In this document: positions 27,527-34,643 of the stretch, in pieces
Layout of the letters: each line of letters starts with the position of its first letter
Position numbering within the stretch: position 1 is the first letter of the stretch
Made by a program: the position numbers and the translations under genes
Assembly (NCBI GenBank): GCA_016219875.1
Contig: JACRJZ010000093.1
Location: 24,454-88,453 of the forward strand
Length of the DNA: 64,000 nt
Direction: 5' to 3'
From: Verrucomicrobiota bacterium
GTDB lineage: Bacteria; Verrucomicrobiota; Verrucomicrobiia; Limisphaerales; JACRJZ01
Notes under the pieces: generated by a model
The model's database searches: none
The model's input: only the letters and a program-made list of their open reading frames with translations
Told to the model about the DNA's origin: nothing

Positions 27527-28224
27527 GGCTTGAGAATGCAGTTGCTGAAATTGGTGTCGCCGCTGGTCCAGAGAAAATTGACCAGCGCCGCGTTGCCGAG
27601 TTGCTGAACACTCCCGTCCACCACCACGATGTTGCCCGCGTCCTGATGCATGGTGCGGTCCCATTCCACGCTGGGCAACCGCGGGTCCAACTGCGTGATC
27701 GAGCCAAAGACGTTGATGATCCCGCAGGCAACATTCTCCAGGCCCATGGCATTGCGGTCGCCCGCCAGTTCGTGTTGCGGCTCGTCCTCGACGGCTTCGC
27801 ACGCAAACCAGTAGCTCAGGGCCGTGTTCCTCAACACGCCGAATCCCGCATCTGAGTCATCACCGAAATTCTCAGCGCACATGCGGGCCTTGTCCGTTGG
27901 ACAATGAAACACCTTCGGAGTCACGACCTCATTGGAGATGAAGGCGAAGTGCCGCCAAGCGGATGCGACCGTGCGTGTGCCCTCCGGCGGATCAAACCAC
28001 CAGGGATAAAAGCCCGTGCGGTCGTCCGCCCAGAGGCGAAACCCCAAGCCCACCTGACGCAGATTGCTCACGCAAGTTATCCGGTGCGCCTTGGCCTTCG
28101 CCTTGGCCAAGGCGGGCAGGAGCATGGCCGCGAGAATAGCAATGATGGCGATGACCACGAGCAACTCGATCAACGTGAAGCTCTTCCTCGAAACGAAACT
28201 CCGCTCTCTTCGCCCCAGTTTCAT
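27523..28224 (-). CDS. Prepilin-type N-terminal domain protein, canonical leader
   Basis: A 233-residue protein with the standard KSFTLIELLVVIAIIAILA leader at ~14-32, then LLPALAKAKAKAHRITCVSNLRQVGLGFRLWADD. The downstream part carries FHCPTDKA, ALSYWFACEA, AGDRN and a C-terminal GNIVVVDGSVQQL. Prepilin peptidase cleavage after the Lys/Ser before FTLIEL is expected. First gene of a two-gene coupled unit on the minus strand. Confidence 0.88.
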   Translation of the reverse strand: MKLGRRERSFVSRKSFTLIELLVVIAIIAILAAMLLPALAKAKAKAHRITCVSNLRQVGLGFRLWADDRTGFYPWWFDPPEGTRTVASAWRHFAFISNEVVTPKVFHCPTDKARMCAENFGDDSDAGFGVLRNTALSYWFACEAVEDEPQHELAGDRNAMGLENVACGIINVFGSITQLDPRLPSVEWDRTMHQDAGNIVVVDGSVQQLGNAALVNFLWTSGDTNFSNCILKP

Positions 28225-28315
28225 GTGGTGGTGACTCGCCCGTGAATTTCCGCCGCTGTTTGCTGGGTTACAAGCACATTCTTGCCTGGAGCCGTCGCGC
28301 CGCGCGCTGACGCGA

Positions 28316-28537
28316 GCCTTCGATCTTGAGTCCCGGGCTGCCGACGATGTGGATTTGCTTCTCCCGAATCGCCAGCGCCTTGAGCGAGTGGTGATGCTTC
28401 TCCCGTTTGTCGCGCAGCCGCTTGGGCCGGCGGCGTGGGCGGAACGTGTAGGAGAGTTGCGTGACGGTGAAGCTGCCTTTGCTGCGGAGTTTCTGGCGTT
28501 CCTTCGCGCTCATGCCGGCCAGCATCATTCCTTTCAA
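28316..28537 (-). pseudogene. Fragment A of a TM0106-type RecB-like nuclease gene
   Basis: The minus-strand frame encodes MSAKERQKLRSKGSFTVTQL, then YTFRPRRRPKRLRDKR and KALAIREKQIHIVGSP. This matches an internal region of the large RecB-like nuclease/helicase proteins I recognise as the TM0106 family. Homology stops after KIEG near 28316, and unrelated residues follow. The last 135 bases are nearly identical to 29305-29439 (about ten mismatches by eye). An 89-residue ORF remains open here, but it lacks any nuclease domain, so it is called a gene fragment. Confidence 0.6.
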
Positions 28538-28641
28538 CTCGCAGCGACCCGTTGAAAGCCGGAGCCGCCAGCACCGTTACGCCCTGCCCAAATGGAAAGG
28601 ACGGGCGCGTGTTCAGTTCGTCCGTGGTGCCGCAGCGCGCT

Positions 28642-28878
28642 TCACGCCATCACGGCTTCCCGCATGGGCCGGGTGGCCGGTTCGGGCAGGGGTTGGCCTT
28701 CACGGGCCAGGTCGGCGATTTCCTCGCGGACGAGTCCGCCGAGTTGGCGGTAGGCGTCCTCTTCCGTCGCGGCATGGCAGACACCGCCCCAGGGGAAGAG
28801 ATCGGGACAGTAGCCCACGTAGAGCGCGTCTTCCTCGCTCCAGCGGACGAATTTCAAATAGCGGTCTTCGGTTTTCAT
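28642..28878 (-). CDS. hicB: HicB-family antitoxin
   Basis: A 78-residue protein: YLKFVRWSEEDALYVGYCPDL, then GVCHAATEEDAYRQLGGLVRE. This is the compact HicB partial RNase-H-like fold, without the C-terminal DNA-binding extension that some HicB proteins carry. HicB neutralises HicA by binding it. The start overlaps the HicA stop by four bases (ATGA), the usual hicA-hicB order. The pair lies between two fragments of a RecB-like nuclease gene. Confidence 0.85.
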   Translation of the reverse strand: MKTEDRYLKFVRWSEEDALYVGYCPDLFPWGGVCHAATEEDAYRQLGGLVREEIADLAREGQPLPEPATRPMREAVMA

Positions 28879-29075
28879 CGTTGCACCTCACGCACGGCGC
28901 GGCGGACTTGTTTCTCCTGGTAGTGCTGGGCGTCGTCGCCGCTCTGCCCGCTCAGGATGACCGCGCCGGGCCGTTTCGGATGCCGGAACTTGCGGTGCGA
29001 TCCTTTGCCGCCCGGCACTGGCACGAAGCCGGCGGATTCCAGGTCCGCAATCAGTTGGCGAATCTTTCGCGGCAT
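28875..29075 (-). CDS. hicA: HicA-family mRNA interferase toxin
   Basis: A 66-residue protein with the dsRBD-like HicA pattern: KIRQLIADLESAGFVPV, then GGKGSHRKFRHP, whose His is the presumed catalytic residue, and GAVILSGQSGDDAQ. HicA degrades mRNA independently of translation. It is first of the toxin-antitoxin pair, with HicB directly coupled downstream. All expected elements are present and intact, so the module may be functional. Confidence 0.85.
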   Translation of the reverse strand: MPRKIRQLIADLESAGFVPVPGGKGSHRKFRHPKRPGAVILSGQSGDDAQHYQEKQVRRAVREVQR

Positions 29076-29235
29076 GATTCTGTCGTGGTCAGATAGTCCG
29101 TCGGGCCAAGTTTGGCGTCAACTCTGCAAACGGGAATGATGGGTGCGATCAACCGGTGGCACGAGGCCGGCCGGGTTCGTTTCCTTCACCCGCAGCCCGC
29201 CCAGCCTGGTGGCGGTTTGCCCCGCAGCACGGGTG

Positions 29236-29439
29236 AATTCGGTGGCCGATGAGGAAGCAGAAATCGCGGTCGGGCAGGCCCTCGACATCCAAATAGAAGG
29301 GCGTGCCTTCGATCTTGAGTTCCGGGCTGCCGACGATGTGAATCTTCTTCTCCCGAATCGCCAGCGCCTTGAGCGAGTGGTGGTACTCCTCCCGTTTGTC
29401 GCGCAGCCGCTTGGGCCGGCGGCGGGGCCGGAACGTGTA
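29236..29439 (-). pseudogene. Fragment B of a TM0106-type RecB-like nuclease gene
   Basis: The minus-strand frame reads YTFRPRRRPKRLRDKREEYH ... KIHIVGSPELKIEGTPFYLD ... GLPDRDFCFLIGHRI and then loses similarity. It shares 135 bases with fragment A and extends further toward the 3' side, whereas A extends further toward the 5' side. Homology begins exactly where a 10-bp-stem hairpin (29437-29459) ends. A 125-codon ORF (29149-29526) covers it, but its ends are unrelated sequence. Confidence 0.6.
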
Positions 29440-29459
29440 GCGCAGAACGTCTGCGCTAC
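29437..29459. repeat. Perfect REP-type hairpin at the edge of nuclease fragment B
   Basis: GTAGCGCAGA, loop ACG, TCTGCGCTAC: a 10-bp perfect stem. Its left end coincides with the first homologous codon of the RecB-like fragment, so it marks a recombination or insertion boundary. Confidence 0.7.
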
Positions 29460-29586
29460 GAGCGCTCCCGAACCGAGCTTGATGCAGCTTTGGGCACACG
29501 GGCGCGCTCCTCATTCTGGATTGCATGGATGCAACTCCAGCGTCTGCCGGTGAAGTCGTCGCAGGGCACCGCCGTCAAAGGAGCCG

Positions 29587-30717
29587 ATGAAAGTGGTCCT
29601 GCAACTCCGCTCCCTGCTCGCGGCGAGTTTCTTGTTGAGTGCGTCCGGTTGGACGCAAGGCCCGGCCCAAGTGGCGGGCGACAAAATCTTCGCCCGGCCC
29701 ACGCTGCTGCCGTTCTCCATCAAGGTCGCGGACGCCGACGCCGCCTCGCTGCGCCGCGATCCGCGCAAGGCGGTGCCGGCCGCCATTCGAGTTGGCTCGA
29801 ACGAGTTCGCGCGGGTAGCCCTGCATCTCAAAGGCGGCGCGGGCAGCGTGCGCCCGCTCGACGGGAAACCGTCGTTCACGATGAATTTCGCCAAGCTCCA
29901 ATCCGGCCAGCGGTTCTTCGGTCTGCGCAAAATTCACCTGAACAACTCGATCCAAGACCCGACCTATCTGTGCGAGGACCTGGCGGGGGAGTTGTTCCGC
30001 CGCGGCGGCGTGCCTGCCCCGCGCACCGCTTGGGCCACGGTCGAGTTCAACGGGCGCAAGCTGGGCCTCTTCGTCTTGAAGGAAGGTTTCGCGAAGGAGT
30101 TTCTGCGCCTGCACTTCGCAGACGCCGACGGAAACCTCTACGACGGCGGCAGCACGCATCGCGAGATCACCGAGCCGCTGGAACTGGATTCCGGCGACGG
30201 CCCGCGCCAACACGAGGACTTGCAGGCGTTGGCCCGCGCCGCCCAGGCCGGGCCCGGCGCGCGCTGGGCCGAGTTACAGCGGACGCTGGACGTGGAGCGG
30301 TTCGCGTCGTTCATGGCCCTGGAAGTCCTGGCCAACCACATCGACGGCTACAGCGCGATGCAGAACAACTATCGGATTTACTTCGACCCCGCCTCGCAAC
30401 GCGCCGTGTTTCTTCCGCACGGCATGGACCGGATGTTCTACGAGCCAACCGCGCCGCTCGAGCCGTACACGAAGGCGCTGGTCGCAGGCGCGTTCGTGGG
30501 CACGACGGAGGGCCGGGCGTGGTACCAGCGCCGTGTGGCGGAATTGGCCGCGACGGTGTTCCAGCCGGAGTGGATGACGAACCGCATTCACGAACGGGTG
30601 CGTTTGCTAGAAGCCACCGAACCGCTGGTGGCCCGCGAGGCCCAGCCGTTGCTCGGGCGGATCATCGCCCGCGCCGCTTTCGCGCACCGAACGACGCGCC
30701 CGCAGCCAGGGAAATAG
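29587..30717 (+). CDS. Secreted CotH-type kinase family protein
   Basis: 376 residues with a signal peptide (SLLAASFLLSASGWTQ). The CotH pattern is visible as RVALHLKGGAGSVRPLDGKPSFTMNF, GLRKIHLNNSIQDPTYLCEDLAGELFRR, FVLKEGFAKEFL, EVLANHIDGYSAMQNNYRIY and LPHGMDRMFYEP. CotH proteins are secreted protein kinases with an atypical fold, first known from Bacillus spore coats and common in Verrucomicrobiota and Planctomycetota. The nucleotide and metal ligands appear present (NHIDGY, HGMDRMF). The target is unknown. It is followed by a palindromic element and a convergent transporter gene. Confidence 0.82.
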   Translation: MKVVLQLRSLLAASFLLSASGWTQGPAQVAGDKIFARPTLLPFSIKVADADAASLRRDPRKAVPAAIRVGSNEFARVALHLKGGAGSVRPLDGKPSFTMNFAKLQSGQRFFGLRKIHLNNSIQDPTYLCEDLAGELFRRGGVPAPRTAWATVEFNGRKLGLFVLKEGFAKEFLRLHFADADGNLYDGGSTHREITEPLELDSGDGPRQHEDLQALARAAQAGPGARWAELQRTLDVERFASFMALEVLANHIDGYSAMQNNYRIYFDPASQRAVFLPHGMDRMFYEPTAPLEPYTKALVAGAFVGTTEGRAWYQRRVAELAATVFQPEWMTNRIHERVRLLEATEPLVAREAQPLLGRIIARAAFAHRTTRPQPGK

Positions 30718-30725
30718 GGTGGCGC

Positions 30726-30809
30726 AGCGGCGTCTCGGCAGAGCGCCGCTGCTTCTTTTTTGCCTTTTGCCTTCTGACTTGCCGTGCGGCGCTCTGCCGA
30801 GACGCCGCT
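30726..30809. repeat. Perfect 24-base inverted repeat with heptamer-like core between convergent genes
   Basis: 30726-30749 and 30786-30809 are exact reverse complements over 24 bases; each arm also folds internally (GCGGCG ... CGCCGC). The core at 30761-30781 reads TGCCTTT, TGCCTTC, TGACTTG, again 7-periodic. It lies between the stops of the CotH gene and the transporter gene and may act as a bidirectional terminator. Confidence 0.75.
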
Positions 30810-30829
30810 ACGGGGTCTTAGAATCATCG

Positions 30830-32218
30830 TCAATCTTCAGCAGACGCGTTTGCCGCGCCTCGCGCTGCCCGCACATCCGCCCGCCGGGTCCAAGCGATGT
30901 AGAGCAACATCAACACGAACGAAAGCACCCCCACTGCGGTGAACGCGTACCAGATGAAATGGGCGCGGGCATAGACCTCCGGCATCGCCGCCTGCCCCGC
31001 CAGCCATTGCGCGTGCTGTTGCTGCAAGGTGGCGGAAAGCGTGCGCGGGTCCGGGCAGAAGGCCTTGAGCAGGTAGCCGGCGAAGATGAAGCCAAACAGC
31101 CAGGCAAAGAACGTGTTCAAGTGCGCGAAGCCAAGGTACAGCCCTTCGCGTCCCGGCGGCGCCTGGCGGGAGGCATACTCCAGGTATTTCGGCGACAGGA
31201 AGCACTCGGCAAACCCCTGCAGCGCGATGCCCGCCACCATCATGGCCGTGATCGGATGGATGCCCACGCCGAACAGCGTCAGCGGGCCGTGAAACCATTG
31301 CGACGACGCCATCGCCAGCGACGAGAGCGGGATCAGAGCCATGGCCACAGCAATGGAGAGCGCTGGCGGCCAGCGCCGCACCAGATGCGTGACCGCCACG
31401 ACGCACGCGACCACCATCAGCGGGTTCACGTTCGCATACCACTCCGGCTTGTACGTCTCGCCGGCCATGCGGATGACGTAGTCCGGCATCGACGCGTAGA
31501 GTTGGCCCTGGATGGCCCAGAACCCCGCCGTGATGAGAATCAGGGCAGAGAACCGGATGTTCCCCATCACCGTGATCATTCCGCGGAACGTTTCGCGCAG
31601 ACTCCGGGGCCGTGCCGCGCCGTTTTCCGCCGGACGATACAGGAGCGCCGTGATCAGCAGGGCCACCACCGAGGCTGCGGCCGAAAACCACGGCACGTGC
31701 TGCACGCCCAGTTCGATGCGGATCGGCGCCACGATGGTTTTGCCCGTGAACGAACCGATGTTCACCATCATGTAGAAGATCGAGAAGGCGCGCGCGCGGT
31801 TGGCCTCCGTGGAGCATTTCGAGGCGGTGCCCGTGATGACCGGCTTCACAAACGATCCGCCCAGGACAATCAGGAACAACCCCAGCAGAACCGGCCCCAG
31901 CGTGTGGAACAAGCCCAAGGTGCTGTAGCCTGCCGCCAACAGGGCGAACGCGAGCATCAGGGAGTTGCGGAAGCCCAACCGGTCCGCCACCGCGCCACTG
32001 AAGAAGGGGAAGAGGTAGATCAGCGCGCCAAACAAGCCCGCCACGAAGCCGGCCTGGACATCATCCAATCCCACCACCCGGATCAGGTACGTGCGCGCCG
32101 CGATGAACGTGCCGTAGTAGGCCGCCCGCTCGCAAAGCTCGGTGACGTTGGCAATCCAAAAGGTGGCGGGGAAACGCCACGACCCAGGGGAAGTTGTCAT
32201 GGGAAAGCGAAGGCCCAT
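30830..32218 (-). CDS. POT/MFS-type transporter (peptide-transporter-like)
   Basis: 462 residues with about twelve hydrophobic segments. The first helix contains ELCERAAYYGTFIAARTYL, which fits the ExxERxxYYG signature of proton-coupled oligopeptide transporters. GGSFVKPVITGTASKCS and FYMMVNIGSFTGK resemble the second PTR2 signature region. These carriers import small peptides or related solutes with protons. The start may be the Met at 32200 instead. It ends convergent with the CotH gene, and a secreted protein gene lies 60 bases upstream on the same strand. Substrate not inferable. Confidence 0.75.
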   Translation of the reverse strand: MGLRFPMTTSPGSWRFPATFWIANVTELCERAAYYGTFIAARTYLIRVVGLDDVQAGFVAGLFGALIYLFPFFSGAVADRLGFRNSLMLAFALLAAGYSTLGLFHTLGPVLLGLFLIVLGGSFVKPVITGTASKCSTEANRARAFSIFYMMVNIGSFTGKTIVAPIRIELGVQHVPWFSAAASVVALLITALLYRPAENGAARPRSLRETFRGMITVMGNIRFSALILITAGFWAIQGQLYASMPDYVIRMAGETYKPEWYANVNPLMVVACVVAVTHLVRRWPPALSIAVAMALIPLSSLAMASSQWFHGPLTLFGVGIHPITAMMVAGIALQGFAECFLSPKYLEYASRQAPPGREGLYLGFAHLNTFFAWLFGFIFAGYLLKAFCPDPRTLSATLQQQHAQWLAGQAAMPEVYARAHFIWYAFTAVGVLSFVLMLLYIAWTRRADVRAARGAANASAED

Positions 32219-32278
32219 CGAGGCGTCAGCGCCGCCCAGGCTGGCGCGTGCCCCGCGGGTGTCCGGGGCCGGGTTGCC

Positions 32279-32818
32279 CTATTTGAAGACGACATGGGCC
32301 GCGGAGTCTTCCCGGTATTTCACTTCCCGGCCCGGCAGCCACTCGCCGCCTTTGCGGTGCTCGGTCTTCACGAGAAAGGTCCCGTCCTTCAGCATCTCCG
32401 TGGCGCCGCGAACTTCGGTGACTCCGTTGGTCTGGCCGGCCACCAACTCGTGCGTGATGACCTTGCCCTCCTTGAACGTCATGGTGCCAGTGGTCATGAA
32501 TCCCGCGGTGGTGAAGTAATGGTACGACACCGCCTGCTTCTGCTCGTCCCACCTGACGATGGACTCGCCGCCGTAGGCCCCGTCATTGACCGAGTGCAGG
32601 ATGCGGACGGCTTTGCCGTTCAAGGCGCGCTCCCAACGCGCGACATCGGCAACGGGTTTTTCCGGCGTGGAGTTCTTGAAGTGGCCCTTCCAGGTCTTGC
32701 CCAGCCACGGGCGGAGCGGCTCCAGACGGGAATCGAGCGGAAGAGGTTCCGCCGCGGACAGGCCCAGCACCACGCCAAGCCCGGCCAGCAACGCAGAGAG
32801 GAAACGATGACGGCTCAT
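32279..32818 (-). CDS. Secreted protein, DUF1579-like
   Basis: 179 residues with a signal peptide (FLSALLAGLGVVLGLSAAEP). The mature part, LRPWLGKTWKGHFKN, GKAVRILHSVNDGAYGGESIVRWD and TTGTMTFKEGKVITHELVAGQ, has the beta-barrel rhythm of calycin-like DUF1579 proteins that begin with a Wxxx(T/S)WxG segment. Function unknown; possibly binds a small ligand in the periplasm. It lies upstream of the POT-type transporter on the same strand. Confidence 0.6.
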   Translation of the reverse strand: MSRHRFLSALLAGLGVVLGLSAAEPLPLDSRLEPLRPWLGKTWKGHFKNSTPEKPVADVARWERALNGKAVRILHSVNDGAYGGESIVRWDEQKQAVSYHYFTTAGFMTTGTMTFKEGKVITHELVAGQTNGVTEVRGATEMLKDGTFLVKTEHRKGGEWLPGREVKYREDSAAHVVFK

Positions 32819-32893
32819 AAAGTCATTCGACAGATTCCGGCACGAACGGTTCGCGCCACGCGAAATGGATTCTCGACCGCAGACCCAGCACGT

Positions 32894-33913
32894 TCAATGA
32901 AGATCGTTTTGCAGCACGATCCGATACCGCGCCTGGCCCGCGCGCAGATGGTCCAGCGCCTCATTCGCGCGCGACATCGGGAACGTCTCCGTGATCGGCG
33001 CGATGCCGTGGCGCGTGCAGAATTCCAGCATCTTCGCCGTGGTCGCGGGGCTGCCCAGCGGCGAGCCGGAAATCCCCTTCTGCCCCACGATGAGCGAGAA
33101 CGCCGCCACCGGGATGGGTTCCAGCACCGCGCCCACGATGTGCAGCCGGCCCTTGGGCGCGAGACTGCCGAGGATCGCCTCCCACGGCAGCGCCACGTTG
33201 GCCGTGCAGAGAATGAAGTTCAGTGAGCCGGCGATCTTCTGCAGTTGCGCCTCGTCGCGCGAGTTCACGACCCGATGCGCGCCCATCTTCAACGCCTCGC
33301 CGCGCTTCGCCTCGCTCGACGTGAACGCCGTGACTTCGCAGCCCCACTTGCTCAGGAACTGGAGCGCCAAGTGGCCCAGCCCGCCGATGCCGATGACACC
33401 CACGCGATCTGTCGGCTGCACGCCACATTGGAGGATGGGATTGAACACGGTGATGCCGCCGCAGAAGAGCGGGCCGCACTTGGCCGAGTCGAGCGCGTCC
33501 GGCAGCGGCACGGCCCACGCCCAGTGGCAGCGCACGCGGTTGGCGAAGCCGCCGTGGCGGTTCACGATCGTCTGTTCCGCCGTCGGGCAAAGATTGTGAT
33601 TCCCGGAGAGACACTGCGGGCATGCCATGCAACTCTCGGAATACCACCCGAGACCCACGCGTTGCCCGACCTTGAGTCCCTTCACGTGATCGCCCACAGC
33701 GACGATCTTGCCTGCCACTTCGTGTCCCGGCACGAACGGGTAGCGCGTTTGCTTCCACTCGTTGTCGAGCATGGAAAGATCACTGTGGCAGATCCCGCAA
33801 AACTCGACCTGCATCTCCACCTGCTCATCCCGCAACGGACCAGGATCGAACTCGAACGGTTGCAGCTTCGCGCCCTTGGCCGTCGCCGCCAAGGCTTTGA
33901 ACGTCGTATTCAT
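32894..33913 (-). CDS. Zinc-dependent NAD(P) alcohol dehydrogenase (cinnamyl-ADH type)
   Basis: 339 residues from MNTTFKALAATAKG at 33913; the extra upstream codons of the longer frame are not homologous. Catalytic zinc site: Cys42 in CGICHSD and GHE around residue 64. Structural zinc: the four Cys of CMACPQCLSGNHNLC. Rossmann motif GIGGLGHLALQF. This set is typical of YahK/CAD-like aldehyde reductases, which reduce broad-range aldehydes with NADPH in the cytoplasm. It is transcribed in the same direction as tag upstream (123-base gap), so co-transcription is possible but unproven. Confidence 0.88.
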   Translation of the reverse strand: MNTTFKALAATAKGAKLQPFEFDPGPLRDEQVEMQVEFCGICHSDLSMLDNEWKQTRYPFVPGHEVAGKIVAVGDHVKGLKVGQRVGLGWYSESCMACPQCLSGNHNLCPTAEQTIVNRHGGFANRVRCHWAWAVPLPDALDSAKCGPLFCGGITVFNPILQCGVQPTDRVGVIGIGGLGHLALQFLSKWGCEVTAFTSSEAKRGEALKMGAHRVVNSRDEAQLQKIAGSLNFILCTANVALPWEAILGSLAPKGRLHIVGAVLEPIPVAAFSLIVGQKGISGSPLGSPATTAKMLEFCTRHGIAPITETFPMSRANEALDHLRAGQARYRIVLQNDLH

Positions 33914-34036
33914 GGTGGGACAACCTGTAGCCCAAGTCTGTCGTCTGCGCGAGTCGAAGGTCGGAAGAGCGGCGGTGTGAATGTCCTCCTCGATGATGTG
34001 CAAGGGCCGCGCAAACCGGACCCGCGGTGTGGCTCG

Positions 34037-34624
34037 CTATTCCTGGTACTTCGCACCGCCGAGTTCGGCATGGCGCGGGCAGGTGACGAGATGATCGTTC
34101 ACCAGGCCGCACGCCTGCATCAAGGCATAGCAGATCGTCGAGCCGACGAACTTGAATCCGCGCCGGCGCAGATCGTGGCTCATCGCGTCGGACTCGTCCG
34201 TGCGGGCCGGCACTTCGCTCATGCTCCGCCAGCGGTTTTGGATCGGATTTCCCCCGACGAAACGCCAGATATACGCATCGAAGCTGCCGAACGCCTTCTG
34301 CACCGCCAGATACGCCTGGGCATTTTGAATCGCCGCCGCAATCTTGAGGCGGTTGCGCACGATCCCCGCGTCCGCGAGCAACCGTTTTACGTCGCGCGCC
34401 CCGTAGTTGGCGACCCGGCGCACATTCCACTGCGCGAAAGCCGCGCGGTAGTTTTCCCGCTTCTTCAGAATGGTGGACCAGCTTAGTCCTGCCTGCGCGC
34501 CTTCGAGGATCAAGAACTCGAACAGCCGCGTGTCGTCGTGCAGTGGCACGCCCCACTCGCGATCGTGGTAGGCGAAGTCGAGTTCGGTCTTGGCCCAAGG
34601 ACAGCGTTGCATGGCGACAGACAT
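34037..34624 (-). CDS. tag: DNA-3-methyladenine glycosylase I
   Basis: 195 residues from MSVAMQRCPWAK at 34624. Signatures: RCPWAK, YHDREWGVPLHDD, LFEFLILEGAQAGLSWSTIL with KKRENYRAAF, GSFDAYIWRF, DAMSHDLRRRGFKFVGSTICYALMQA and VNDHLVTCPRH. The zinc ligands (Cys near the N terminus, His, and the C-terminal CPRH) are present. Tag excises 3-methyladenine from alkylated DNA. It lies 19 bases after the ABC-F gene on the same strand. Confidence 0.95.
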   Translation of the reverse strand: MSVAMQRCPWAKTELDFAYHDREWGVPLHDDTRLFEFLILEGAQAGLSWSTILKKRENYRAAFAQWNVRRVANYGARDVKRLLADAGIVRNRLKIAAAIQNAQAYLAVQKAFGSFDAYIWRFVGGNPIQNRWRSMSEVPARTDESDAMSHDLRRRGFKFVGSTICYALMQACGLVNDHLVTCPRHAELGGAKYQE

Positions 34625-34643
34625 GACAGGCTTTGTGCAAAAC

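Noticed and set aside
28268..28537. 89-codon ORF considered as a real small gene
   Set aside because: It is an internal piece of a much larger nuclease-type protein, ends in unrelated residues and has a partial duplicate nearby.
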